In this document: one piece after another, positions 13,401-24,735 of the stretch
How the letters are laid out: every line of letters starts with the position of its first letter
How positions within the stretch are numbered: position 1 is the first letter of the stretch
Translations under genes and position numbers: made by a program
The notes under the pieces: model-generated
Seen by the model: the letters and a program-made list of their open reading frames with translations, nothing else
The model's database searches: none
What the model was told of the DNA's origin: nothing
NCBI GenBank assembly: GCA_037074705.1
Contig: CM073594.1
Location: 81,221,009 to 81,285,008 of the forward strand
Reading direction: 5' to 3'
Source: Zhengitettix transpicula
Taxonomy: Eukaryota > Arthropoda > Insecta > Orthoptera > Tetrigidae
DNA length: 64,000 nucleotides

Positions 13401-16400
13401 AAATAACTCAGTTGGGAAATTGCTGATTTTCTATAGACAGTTAAACCAAAGTTTGAAGATTTGTTAATAATACAGTGTCTCCATAAAGCCACTGTGGTGT
13501 CTCAATCCTATGTATTGGCATAATTGTAAACATTATAATAGAAGTATGGGACTCCACATTGACTTAGACACGCTGTATTTTCTAGGTTGGCCATCATAGA
13601 GCTGTGATTATAATTGTCCGTTTGGTTTACAGCACATATTGAAAGTGCATGACAATCTTGACTTTTGGTGAATGCATGAACATCTATAAAAATTAGTTTC
13701 ATGTGCAATATGACAATATCATTTTGTCCTAAACGTCATGTAGTTCCCTGCGGCAAAGAAACTTTCTAATTCTGACAACAAAATGATCTAATAAGTTCAG
13801 CTCAACCAACAACCCTTCTTTATTTGGATTTACATTTATCACAAATCTAACCCAGTTCAAATAATTACTATCTGGCTATTATGATTTTTAATATTCATAA
13901 CACTTAAAAAATACTTTAAATGTTTAGGAATAATTTACAGTAGTTTTTATTGTAAATTAACTTAAGTAAACCATAATCCCAGTTTTGAAAATATATTTTT
14001 TTTTTGTTACAAAAACCTCAACCCAGATTAAATATTTTTGCAGAAGAAAATGGCTCATGAATGAATTAAATTTAACATAATAATCAATCTTTTCATTTCA
14101 CCAATATTGTTTCCTGCCAGGTAAATATCAACCTGCAGACCTGCCAACAGTATCCAAAGAAAGTGTCAAACTTATTTTTCCAAGTTTAATAGGAATAGTG
14201 AGGCACCCAGAAGATGATATATTCTCTCATGATCCTCCCATCATTAAACGGCCAGAATCTCGTATCAGTATAACAGGTCCTACAGGTACCACCAAATATA
14301 TCCCACATCATTTGTGGCTTCACTTTTGTACTTGTTAGTGCTTTTACATACATTTTCACTCCTTCTGTACTCAAGTTTATGAAATCAGTTGTGGTAGTAT
14401 CCATTCTTAAAACTAGTTTTTGTCTAATATTTAGTGCACTATTTTCTCTGTGTAGCACATGCTGATCAAACTTTGATTCCTTATTAATGCTATAATTGTA
14501 TCATAAAAATTTGCACTTGTCTGTGTAGCACTTTGGAATGATTAGAAGGGTATTGATTTATTTTTAAGATATTTCCTACATTTGTGCTTAATCTACGGTA
14601 CAGTAAAATAAATGTCACTAGTTATATTGAAAGTTATCATTTCACAATAAAATCCATGATTTTTACTTCAAGAACCATATGTTGAAGTGGTCAAGTAGAG
14701 CCTATATTTGCAATAGCAGTATTTAAAACAATATTTAAGTTAATTAATCTTGGGACAGCCTTTATTATTAATGTCACACAATCAAAGTAACTTATTGTTA
14801 TTTCATATTACTAGTCTTTTAATACACCATTAAAATTAATTAGCAACTTATCTATTTCATATTTTTGCAGCATCCTCTCCTGTCAATAATATTTCTGAAG
14901 GAGGTGATCATGAACAAGCTAAAGAACAAGATGAGGATGCTAATTTAAAGGATGTCCATGAGGGCAAGTATAGTTCTTTTAATTTTTAAATAATGTCCAA
15001 TGTCCCTTTCTAAATTACCAAGCCAATATCTTCAAATCTGTATGAATTTTAAAAACTCTCCTAATATTTGTGGACAACTGTACCATTCTGCACCGTTAAG
15101 GGATCGGAATAGTGGTTAATTTATGAAATGCAGGAGTACAATTTGACTGCTGTGCCTCCAATTGACAATCAGAAACATCCATGTTATATTAGGTTCCTTT
15201 CAAAATCACAAACTTTAGAGAATGACATATATTCAACTTTCGCATGCATCACACTAACTGTTCAAGCATCTATCAACTATATAATATTTTACCGAATGCA
15301 ATAAACTTTATAATTGTACAATTTTAAAACTTATTCTGTTGCCAACATTGTCATATATTACAATATATATAACACATTTAGATAGGAAAAAGACAGTGTT
15401 GCCCACCTACCTGAAGTATAATGTATTACATACACCCCACTATTACATTCAATTTTTTTTTGTAAAAAAAGGTGTGGCAGGATTAAAGTAATCGGTATAA
15501 ACATAGGAAGATATTAAGTTATTTACCTGAAATTGAGCTTGTGTTGCCATTTTGGACAGGAAAAATTCTTCAGGAGAGAAGCACCCTGTATGCTGGTTAT
15601 TACTCAGCAACAATAGACATCCATGAACCATGAACTTTATTATTCGAGGGAAGGTCACAGCAAAAGAATTTTTTTTAAATCAGATAAGGACATAACACAT
15701 TACCTTTACTTGCTTTTGTTGGATAGGTAAGAGATGAAGAGTAGCCTGAAATCAACAGATGGTCCAGTTAGGCTGGGCAGAAATGAAAATAAATTTAAGG
15801 ACCTTTACCCCTTTCTTCAGGATAGTAGGTTTGAACTGCAAGCTTGGCCAGCACTGGATATTAGATTAGAGATGGGTTGCTCCAGAGTGAATCGTTTCAA
15901 ACAAACTCTTCCTTCCAAGAAGCCACACCCTATCCAAACTATGAAGTGAATGACTCCAAAGAGTCATACAGGGTAAAATGCCTCTGCAGTGCTCCACTCT
16001 TTAAAAGACATCCCATCCACCTTTGTGTGCAGCTCACTCAGGAGTAGAAAGCTCATTTGAACAACTCATCATGGAGCAGCTGTGACATCTACTGGATATC
16101 CTAGGTTTTGGGGAAAATCATCCAGGGAATCTGGCCCATGGTTTCTAAAGATATTCATCTACAAAAGTTGAAATCCTTTCAGTGGAGGGAGTTGCTGCCA
16201 ACATTAGGGTTTTGGGTATTTTGTAGTGTGTTCTAGACTTTTTTGTGAGCTCACTGGAATTTGGGGATTTGTTTTAAGTGTACCATGTACCCAAACATCA
16301 TGGTCTAATCTGGATGTGATATAACAATTGGGATCAGTTGGGATTCTTTTGTGATCCCCCAGTGAAGTGGCCTTCTAGGTCTACGGCAATGGTGGAACCC

Positions 16401-16868
16401 TAGTCAGCTGGGGGAATGACAGTCACTATTATTTTGGAGGTTATAGGTGTTAGCTGTTTGGACAGTTCAGAAAATACTGTTTATATGGTAATCTGTATGT
16501 ACCTGTTTTGTGTGAGACAAGTTCAAATTCAACACTGTGAGGTCAACCTGCATGACGTGCACAACTGTCTCCAAAATTTTGACTGAGAAATTGAAGTGAT
16601 AATTTATTGATTTTGCCAAATTGTTATAAATCTTTGAATGCACTGGGAGAATTTACTCCAAGAACTTTTCTGGATTATATCCAATTAAATGTCAAGTAAT
16701 TAGACCATTTTAAATTAACAAATATTTATTATAAATAAAAAATGTGTGTTTTAAATAAAATATATTTTTATTATAGAAGTACAAGAGATTCCAGCAGAAG
16801 CTGTTCCTGATTCTAACCAGATTGAGCCTCGTATGGAGCAGCCTCCAGATGATGCTGGAACACTTTAA
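10449..16868 (+). CDS. GOLM1/CASC4-like Golgi type II membrane protein, 7 exons
   Basis: Exons: 10449-10615, 10788-11001, 11817-11948, 12399-12483, 14121-14285, 14871-14963 and 16777-16868. The lengths sum to 948 nt (315 aa plus stop) and all phases agree. The start is MGLDSMRGSHGRCPP, a short cytosolic tail, followed by one membrane anchor at about residues 15-35 (LLVACLLVMCVGLVFNWW). A long charged coiled coil follows at about 38-170, rich in E, K and Q. The tail is acidic and Pro-rich and ends QPPDDAGTL. This matches the GOLM1/CASC4 (GOLM2) layout of cis-Golgi integral membrane proteins with a lumenal coiled coil and acidic C-terminus. It has one feature unlike the rest: intron 6 uses a GC donor. 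An AATAAA follows at 17147. Family assignment rests on architecture and the N-terminus; the exact vertebrate counterpart is uncertain. Confidence 0.82.
11165..11260 (+). repeat. Half copy of a Penelope-tail fold-back repeat (GOLM1-like intron 2)
   Basis: The run 'acctgacgaaaggatcccagaaacg', then 'tttaaataatcacc' and 'tttgtctgtatgtggctattt', matches the right arm of the fold-back elements at 31.1, 57.5 and 58.8 kb. The left arm is absent. Confidence 0.5.
12065..12240 (-). repeat. Penelope-like element tail (GOLM1-like intron 3)
   Basis: A stretch from 'gacattgtcaaaaat' and 'attggtatggaaagg' to 'ggctctcagcctgcttcttcaggaagg' is nearly the same as the left arm of the palindrome at 61041-61146. 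It also resembles, reverse-complemented, 59690-59810. There it lies downstream of a GIY-YIG fragment, so it is read as the terminal region of a Penelope-like retroelement. Confidence 0.55.
12500..14110 (+). other. Intron 4 of the GOLM1-like gene
   Basis: AT-rich intron. Short frames on both strands show no protein similarity that I can name. Confidence 0.6.
14964..14969 (+). other. GC splice donor (GC-AG intron 6)
   Basis: Exon 6 ends GAG-G and the intron begins GCAAGT, the optimal complement to U1 apart from the C at +2. Only this site keeps the frame with the acceptor ttattatag at 16776. No in-frame GT alternative is present; the nearby GT at 14968 would shift the frame. Confidence 0.75.
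15726..16600 (-). repeat. Degraded Penelope-like reverse transcriptase relic (GOLM1-like intron 6)
   Basis: A minus-strand stretch near 16200 reads STERISTFVDEYL with a stop soon after. It parallels TERISALVDESLPLVEK in the clearer Penelope fragment at 20.2 kb. The rest of the intron insert is repeat-like but too decayed to read. Confidence 0.35.
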
Positions 16869-17146
16869 CGGTTCTTCTGCATTGACTTTCCTGTGGTATT
16901 TAAGATCTCTTTGACTGTGTCAAATGATCGTGTTGCAGTTGGAATGTAGGGATCAGTTGCCAGTTGAAGTGAATGACTTCCACAGTTATTGTGGAATTAT
17001 GATTAATACTCGATCCTTAAAGCAATAAGGCCATTGTGATTTATAAATTTATTATTTATACACTTGAATCTCATTGTTTACGTTGCTGTAGTAGACAGTG
17101 TATTTATTGAACTTCTGTGGACATTCAAAATTCTTATGGAGGAGCT

Positions 17147-17152
17147 AATAAA
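17147..17152 (+). terminator. Polyadenylation signal of the GOLM1-like gene
   Basis: AATAAA 279 bases after the stop codon, followed by a T-rich stretch (gtttgtttaaat). Confidence 0.6.
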
Positions 17153-17258
17153 GTTTGTTTAAATATTTCCTTCAGTTATTTTTGTATTGTTGATGTAATA
17201 AGTGATGTTACAATTCAATTGTTAGTTTTCATTATAATAATACAATCAAAAATATATT

Positions 17259-17264
17259 TTTATT
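17259..17264 (-). terminator. Candidate polyadenylation signal of SNAPC3
   Basis: TTTATT on the plus strand (AATAAA on the minus strand) about 83 bases past the SNAPC3 stop. A second one lies at 17103-17108; if used, the convergent transcripts would overlap. Confidence 0.45.
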
Positions 17265-17346
17265 ATGAATAGTGCTTGTAATACAGTAACTACACAAGTA
17301 ATCAAATCTTCTCGAAGCAATTTAAGTTTTCTTGCATAGTTTGTCT

Positions 17347-20300
17347 TCATAAAAATGCAAGTCTTTCTTGGTACATATAGGCCTGAAAGTTTCCAATTTT
17401 CTTTCCATTAATATAGTTAAAAGAGAAAAAGCAATCTTTACAAAAGAAGAATGTGTCATGAGGTAATCTATCATTTTCTTTTACCAACCACCTGAAATCA
17501 AAAAGATATTGGAAGATCATTTTTTACTGGAACCTTATAATTTCTGTATATAAGGGGGTGGATTATTACAAAATAAATTAAACTTACTCAGTGTGGATAA
17601 ATGGTTATAGGAAATTTATTACTAGTTGGAAAATGAGTTAAATATTGGATATATTCAGTGCCAACCATCGAAACATGTTGCAAACAAATGTTGCTACCCG
17701 GTTGAAATCCCAAGAAAACTTTATCCAGCAGTTACACCGGGAAAACCTACATTCCCTTTACATTAATATTTATTACTTCATACCATAGTTTTCATAATAT
17801 CCTGATCAAATCTGAATTGTAAAAGACAAAAAATATTAAAATACTTTGTCAAACTGTGAAAGAGAAATTCCAAATTCAAATACTTGTGTAAATGTATTTA
17901 ATTTGTAGTAAGAGTCATTTGGAGTCAATAAATTTAACTAATTTTGAAACTTTCTAATGCAGAGTCAAAAATATTTTATTAATGAAAGTTATTCCAAGCA
18001 ATATATTTTTTCCTTACCTTGCTAAATACTGATAACACATCATACAGTATCTAGCCTGTTTCCCAAACACAGGTAAGCAAATTGGATATTTAGAACGTTC
18101 AAGTGGATCATTTGTATGTAAAAATCTGGAATACAATAAATACAAGTCAGCTGCAAGAAGCAATGAACTCCTGTGTCCCTTCAGCAAATAACTATTTATG
18201 GCAGTTCAACATAAAAAGTACCTCCATCTAAATAAAATAAAGACATACCTAGCATTGCTGAAGACAATCAAATGTTCACAGTTGCCTTGGTGTATATACA
18301 CATATGGATGACCAAATCTAACTGTAAGATCAATGAAGTGAACTTTGTCCAACTCTTGCTTAGTGAATTGTCCAACTTTTTTTACATCTGCCCATTTCAT
18401 AATTTCATCACTGTAATCTATGTTTGTGTCAATTCGGAAATCATTATAAAAGACATTTTCAATGAAAATAAAACCAGACTTGAACAAGTCCTGAAAATAG
18501 AGCCAAAAACCACAATATGTAATGCACACTCAGGAGTGTCCCTCTTTTACTGTCCAATCCTGAAATCAATTAAATTAGTATACACAGTCGGAACTAGTTT
18601 TAACACAGCCCTTCTATTAAACATAAATATTTAATATTTTTCTAGTCCACTAGAATTTTACAAGAGAAAGGTAGACTTCACAGGCATTTTTCAATAACTT
18701 GTAATGCATTAATTACAGTAATTTTGATTTTTTTTTATTTTGTTACTCGGCTAAAGCTTTTGAGGATGTAAGACTGAACCTAAACTCAACTATATCATTG
18801 TCAAGGATCACCAATTTGAAGGGCAGGCAAAAATTTATGACCAGGTGGAATCAGCATGAGTTTCTTGATCACATCTTTTAAGAAAATGGTAACAATACTT
18901 GTGTTGATAGAAGACAACTCTGTGAGCATAAGTAAACACACAAAGTATATAATATATAAAATTGTGCTCATGTCCAAATCTTTGGGCATGAGCAGCTATT
19001 GGAAATTTAGTTTTGGATAGTTTGACAGTGCTGCAGTGGTTAGCAATGTGTTTATGGAGGGGTTGTTTGGTTTGGCCGATATAGAAAGCACGACTGAGAT
19101 TGCAATTAATTTTATAGATAACGTGGGAGGAAGGGCAGGTAATGTTTTCTTTGATTTTATAGGATTTTAGTGGGCTGGAGGATGGGGCAGACATGGCACC
19201 TGTGCTTCCTGCAAGGTGGCAACCAGGCATAAAAAAGGGAGTTTTAGGATGGGGTTTGCAAGGTTGGACAAGGATACTGAGGAGTTTGGGAGGGCACCTG
19301 AAGGCAACCCTTGGGCAGGTGGGGAGTATAGTGGGAAGGATGCTTTTCAGATCTGGGTTAGATTGCAGTCTAGTGTAAGCAAGTCGAAGAATGGAGTTGA
19401 GTTTTTGTAGTCCAGTAAAGTAGGTTGTGGTAAGGAATGGACTATGTTACTTGTATTGATCAAGGATGGGTTTTTGTAGTTGGATAGAACACAGGATATT
19501 TGTTTCTGGAGGAGGTCACTAGGCTATCTTCTGTTTATGAAAACATTGAGGATTCCGTTGGTGTAGGTGGCGACTGTTCCAAGTAGAGTAAATTGAAACT
19601 CCTCTGAGGTTTAAACTATATTTGGTATGATCATGGTAACAACTGACAAAGTTAAGATATTGTAAGATGTAACCATGGACTGATATGTTGATTAGGCCAG
19701 AATTGAGGAGCATATCAACATCGAGGAAGGTGATGTTGGTAGGGGAGTAGTTCCAGGTGAACTTAACAGGGAATTTGTTTTTTTCAGTTTTCAAGGAAAT
19801 CCAAAAGGGCATCTTGTCCATGGCTACATAGTATGAAAATATCATCAATGAACTGGAACCAGGTTAAGGGTTTAAGTGGAGAGGAATTTAGGTGTTGATG
19901 TCCCAGTTGTCCCATGAAGAGGTTGGCCATCCGGGTGCCCATAGCATGCCACTTATTTGGTGGGAGATGAATTTTGGAAAGATAAGTAATTCTGGGTGTT
20001 GTTGGGAAAGAATTTTGTGGGAAGAAATATTCAAGTGCTACTAGCATGTGGTAATCTATGTACAGGGAGACAACATCTATGGTACCAGGAGGGTGTCAAG
20101 TGGGAGTGGTTTTTGGAGTTCACTGAGGCAGCAAAGGAAATGATTAGTGTTTTTAATGATAGAAGGTAGTTTTTCAACTAAAGGTAGAGATTCATCCACC
20201 AAAGCTGAAATCCTTTCAGTGTAGAAGTTGTAGCCAGCAACAATTGGACCCCACATATAGCCACCCACAAAATAAAAATAAAACTCTCATCTCACATTAT

Positions 20301-23300
20301 CTACCAAATCAATTGCAAACTCTGTTGTTCTTTCTATATCGGCCAGGCAAAACTACCCCTCCCTGATGCATTACTGATCACTACAGCACTGTCAAACTGT
20401 CCACAACCCAATAGCTGTTTATGCTCAAAGCTGGAACACCAACAATTTTGACCAATAATCCTCCTTAAAGCCTTACCAGCCAATTCATTGCATGCTGAGA
20501 TCCATCTTGGGAACTCTCTTTTGAACACATCCTACAGTTCAGCAAAGTCCTGAACTCAACTTACTCTAGTATTATTATAAAAAATATTATTGTAGTAATT
20601 ATATTATATTAATATAATTATAGTAATAGTGAATAATCATTTCCCCAAGCTCTCTCAATTACTTTAGTTTTTAACGTACATCTCCAGTTTCTGTGTGTGT
20701 TTATTCTGTTAGTTTTCCCTTGTGACCTTTCCTTTAAAGAAAATTGTTTCATTTGTTGGACATAGATTGTTACCGTGATGTTGTGCAAAGGTTTTAATTT
20801 GACACTGAACAATATTTAGACATACTGTCATTAAGATGGGGGCCCAGACCCTTGAAAATTTGACAAATTATTCCCAGCCTACCTACACTATTTAAGGTAA
20901 GTCAGCTGCTCCTCTTTGTCCCTTTTTCCTATCAAAATAAGTTAATTGATTGGATATTGTCACATCCTTACTTGCCTTATATATAATTACTTTTATTGGT
21001 ATGATCACCCTACAGATTTACAATATATGAAATATATTTGTAATCAACTACTTTAATAATTTTACTCTGCACTATATCACAGTTTCAGTAATTCTATAGG
21101 TTCAAAATAAGTTAACCCTTACCTTTCCTTGTATTCCCTCAGCCTTCTTTGGATTATCACTCATTTCCCCAGGAACTGTAAAGTCAGTGCTACAAACAAT
21201 ACAATCACGAAACTGAGCTAAAGTCTGACTTCCAAGAACTATAATTTCCGCAGCATCTTTGTAATTCCTGAGTAATCCAGGAACCATGTGGCTATGAAGT
21301 GGCTCATAAACTCTGATGGTAATAACAATGTCTTTATTTATTTCTAAATCTTGTTTAATGTCTGGTTCTTTCTGTAATGTATTCAAAAATGAACCTTTAT
21401 CATTTAAAAATAAAGAATTCACGAGGTGTAAACATGCAATCTTTTCGTGTTGTCTATATATTTCTTTAAATACAAAACAGTTGTAGAAGGCCATGTATTG
21501 TGTGATTGTTAACATCACTTTGAGAATCTGCTCTAAAACTTCAAACTTTGCATAGTTCCAAATGTCTTGGCCAGTATGATTTTTTAAAATCATGTTCTAC
21601 ATTTTCATACTGACATTATTAACTCAAACTTCTATTTGGGCTAATCAAACTCAGCTCTCAGAACGACCCCCTCCTGCCAGGCACGATTTCTTCCGCAAAA
21701 ACATGTCACATCATATGCTAAAGCTTTGGTAATCTACTATTTTTATATAAAAGTGAAAAATTGATAATAATCCTTTATTTTAATCTCCTACAATAAATTT
21801 TTATTGTAATTACACTAACAAAATCTAATCAAATCAAGAGCGGTACAAAAAATTTAGGTTATTTTATTTTTGAGACATGGAAAAATCACTAATAGGATCA
21901 GACTAAAACTTTTTGAAATAAATGTTTAAAAAACAGAGTTTTCAGGCACATAACATAAAAAAAGGTTTTAAAGTAACTATTTATCTATATAATATAGGTC
22001 ATGAATTTATTTGCAAACAATCTTTTAACATTATCCCATGTGTAGAACCTAAACAAAGACTTACCCCAATTCTAAAATGTGTTCACTTTTTTGCTTAATC
22101 AGTTAATCTCCAGGACAAATGATTTAGTAGTTTAGAAAAAAACATAAAATAGGAGGTGCCTAATCTAAAAAAATTATTGGCTAGTCCAATAATTCATAGA
22201 GCAAAAGTTTCAATTATTCCTATTGTCAAACACTTTAAATTATGGATCAATTGTCTTGTATAAAGATATTTTAAGTAAATTTGGTCTTTCTATCCAAATG
22301 TTTTCAACCAATTTAGTGAAAATATGACATTCTCTATTTAGTGTATCACCATGGTTTTGTTTTAACAAAATTTCAGATGAAAATGACCACAAGGGCCAAA
22401 AGCTGCTATAGTTTTTTATATTAAATAGTTTAGTTGAGGACTTTGTGGGGTTTGGTTTATTTATTGAACTAATAAATACATGCATCATTATTATTTGAAG
22501 TAGATTTGTAAAATATACTCTTCAACAAAAAACTTTTCAAACACTCTTGACAAATTATGCAAATTTAGAAAAGACTTTCTGGCAGCTTATAGTGGAGCAC
22601 ATATTTTGTCAGAATACCTCCAATCTATCACACTAAAAACTGGTACTTCAAAAATTCATCAAATATAACGTATATTTCAAATTTTCTGTTTCTATATATA
22701 CCAATAGCATAAAATATTATATTCCTCATTATTACAGGAATGTAATGGAAAACAGAATAATTCAAATTTCCATTATTCAAGCAATGAAAAAAAACTCCAC
22801 AAGTGAAACTTTAAATATTACAAAACTTTTAGCCTACGATCACTCCCATTATATACAGTATTTAAACACTACTAGAACCAGCAAATGATAAACTATACCT
22901 TCCAAATTCTATTTCCATATTTTCTGTATTCTCCACCTTCTTCATTAATTGAAGATAATGTGCTTAGTTTGTGTTTACTTGGTGCTGGCAAATAATCAAT
23001 CAATTTTTTCCCATGCAAAAACGAATCATCCACAGGTGGTGGTTCAGCTTGTACTTCTAATAATGAAACACTTGAGCATGAAAAAAAAATATATTTCATC
23101 AAACAAAATAATTATTATTCTGAATTTTAAAATAGATAAGATTAAAAAGTAAACAAAATATTATTTTACACTCAATGAGGTGTATACAAAGAAACTGTAA
23201 ATATATGAATTCTGATTCTTAAAACAAGGCAAATATCACAAAACAGCCTAACCTTTAGGCATAAACCCATTTACAGTTAATTAAATGAATGCATAAATAT

Positions 23301-24206
23301 TAGGCGAGTAAACATAATTTAATGAGGATTAAAATACTTTGGTAGTAATTATCATTGAATATTAAATAGAACATTGATATAAACATTAAATTTAAATTAA
23401 ATAAAGGTTTTAAGCAATAAGCAAAGATACTAAAATATCTTTACAGAATTGAGTATAGATTTATGATATATACACTCGCTTCTACATAAAAATCATCCTA
23501 TATATCATTATGGGAACTTAATACAGAAACAAATTGGATTGTGAAATTCTAACCCTACCATGCATTATTCCCTAAAATAGATATAGTGTATTATCAGAGG
23601 ACTTTAAATTAGTCCAGTGTTGGCATTTTGTATTTTATTCAATGCCAAGAACAATATTGCAGTTTTTTAAGCTCTCCACACTATAAAAAAAATAATCTAA
23701 AATCCCTTGTCTGAAAGATAAAAAGTTTCTTCCCCCATGAGCAAATAAGCCATCATATTAGACAATACATTAATGTGGAGTAGGTATTCGAACGAACTGG
23801 TTTTATTTTCACCTCAACTTGATGTGATTAAAACAGAAAATTAATTCTTTACTTTCTCAAGAACAATAATAATTTTTACAATTTCATTTATTATCCACAG
23901 AGGGCTGTGAATTTCGCACATTATTCAATTTCACTACTGGACTGGACTGTCTCTAATGTTATGAATTTTAGTTTAGAACTGGGCATTGCTATCGTACCTA
24001 CATGATTCTTCTTGAGCTACATACTCCTCCTGTGGAATCCGTCTCCCCAATACAGATTCCGAGGAATTCTCAGTATTCATTCCAGACCCTTTAAATGCCC
24101 ATGGCATTTTTTTCATGACCAAACTCTTATAGGTCTGGAAATATTCCTTCAAATTAATTCTGACCGATTCGTTGGTAAACTCTGGATAAAGTGGCTCCAT
24201 TTTCAT
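17347..24206 (-). CDS. SNAPC3: snRNA-activating protein complex subunit 3 (SNAP50), 6 exons
   Basis: Exons in transcript order: 24206-23998, 23070-22899, 21596-21123, 18490-18249, 18125-18018 and 17491-17347. The total is 1,350 nt (449 aa plus stop) with consistent GT-AG junctions. The family core is plain: YKDAAEIIVLGSQTLAQFRD, then FIFIENVFYNDFR, then FIDLTVRFGHPYVYIHQGNC and EHLIVFSNAR. The C-terminal zinc-binding part follows with YCMMCYQYLARWLV and FFCKDCF. SNAPC3 is the DNA-contacting subunit of SNAPc, which binds the proximal sequence element of RNA polymerase II and III snRNA genes in the nucleus. Human SNAPC3 is 411 aa, so this is a full-length homologue with a somewhat longer N-terminal region. 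Intron 3 (2.6 kb) carries Penelope-like fragments on both strands. The ATG is the first in frame in exon 1; an upstream non-coding exon is possible. Confidence 0.9.
18830..20270 (-). mobile_element. Decayed Penelope-like retroelement (RT plus GIY-YIG) in SNAPC3 intron 3
   Basis: Read on the minus strand in several frames, the order is: TERISALVDESLPLVEKLPS (RT N-terminal part, about 20.2 kb), MGTRMANLFMGQLG (about 19.9 kb), FIDDIFIL (catalytic motif C, about 19.84 kb), NITFLDVDML (about 19.72 kb). A GIY-YIG nuclease segment follows at about 19.0-19.1 kb, with SSHVIYKINCNLSRAFYIGQ. Such RT plus GIY-YIG order is diagnostic of endonuclease-bearing Penelope-like elements. Frameshifts and stops show that it is dead. 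It lies in the same transcriptional orientation as SNAPC3. Confidence 0.8.
20277..20560 (+). mobile_element. Second Penelope-like GIY-YIG fragment, opposite strand
   Basis: The plus strand reads KLSSHIIYQINCKLCCSFYI then GQAKLPLPDA, the GIY-YIG signature again, and continues for about 80 codons with few stops. It abuts the minus-strand fragment head to head, so two copies, or one copy with an inverted duplicate, meet at about 20.27 kb. Confidence 0.7.
21600..22890 (-). other. SNAPC3 intron 2
   Basis: AT-rich intron with no recognisable element or exon. Confidence 0.5.
23075..23990 (-). other. SNAPC3 intron 1
   Basis: AT-rich intron, no recognised feature. A polypyrimidine tract directly precedes the acceptor at 23071. 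Confidence 0.5.
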
Positions 24207-24735
24207 TGCCTTCGTTTACGAAACAATTTCTTTTACAGTGCCATTTGTAGAATATAGATTAAATTATACATATTTGATATTGCTTGATTCAAAACGTGCT
24301 CGCTGGAATTACGTTTTCAAACTGAAGCTTTAGACAAACTGACATTTATACATATTTCCCATACCAACCTATTTTTACAAATATTTACATTCATCATGGA
24401 ACGAACTAAAAACCCCGCGAACTATTCCTACGCAGACAAACGTCTTAAATTGTTTTTCTATTTTGGTCGATTGTTTGTCGATATATTCGATTGCTCGATA
24501 TTCAGCGAATGAACTTATTTAATTTCCTCTAATTTGTTAAAAGTGTAACTTGATTGTAAAAAATGAATTAGTGACTATTATTTACTATATGAGGTAAAAT
24601 CATAATCGCTTCTTTTTTAATAGTTTTATCACACTGTTGACGCACATAATCACTTGTGTAACAAATTTTATATTATAATTCCAGAATCAACATGATTCCA
24701 ACCCAGCGAAGAATGCGGTGGAAATATGAATGATA

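Noticed and set aside
14186..14458. Minus-strand 90-codon frame
   Set aside because: Antisense to exon 5 of the GOLM1-like gene and its intron; no protein character.
18206..18634. Plus-strand 120-codon frame at 18272-18634
   Set aside because: It is antisense to SNAPC3 exon 4, whose minus-strand protein is strongly conserved in its family.
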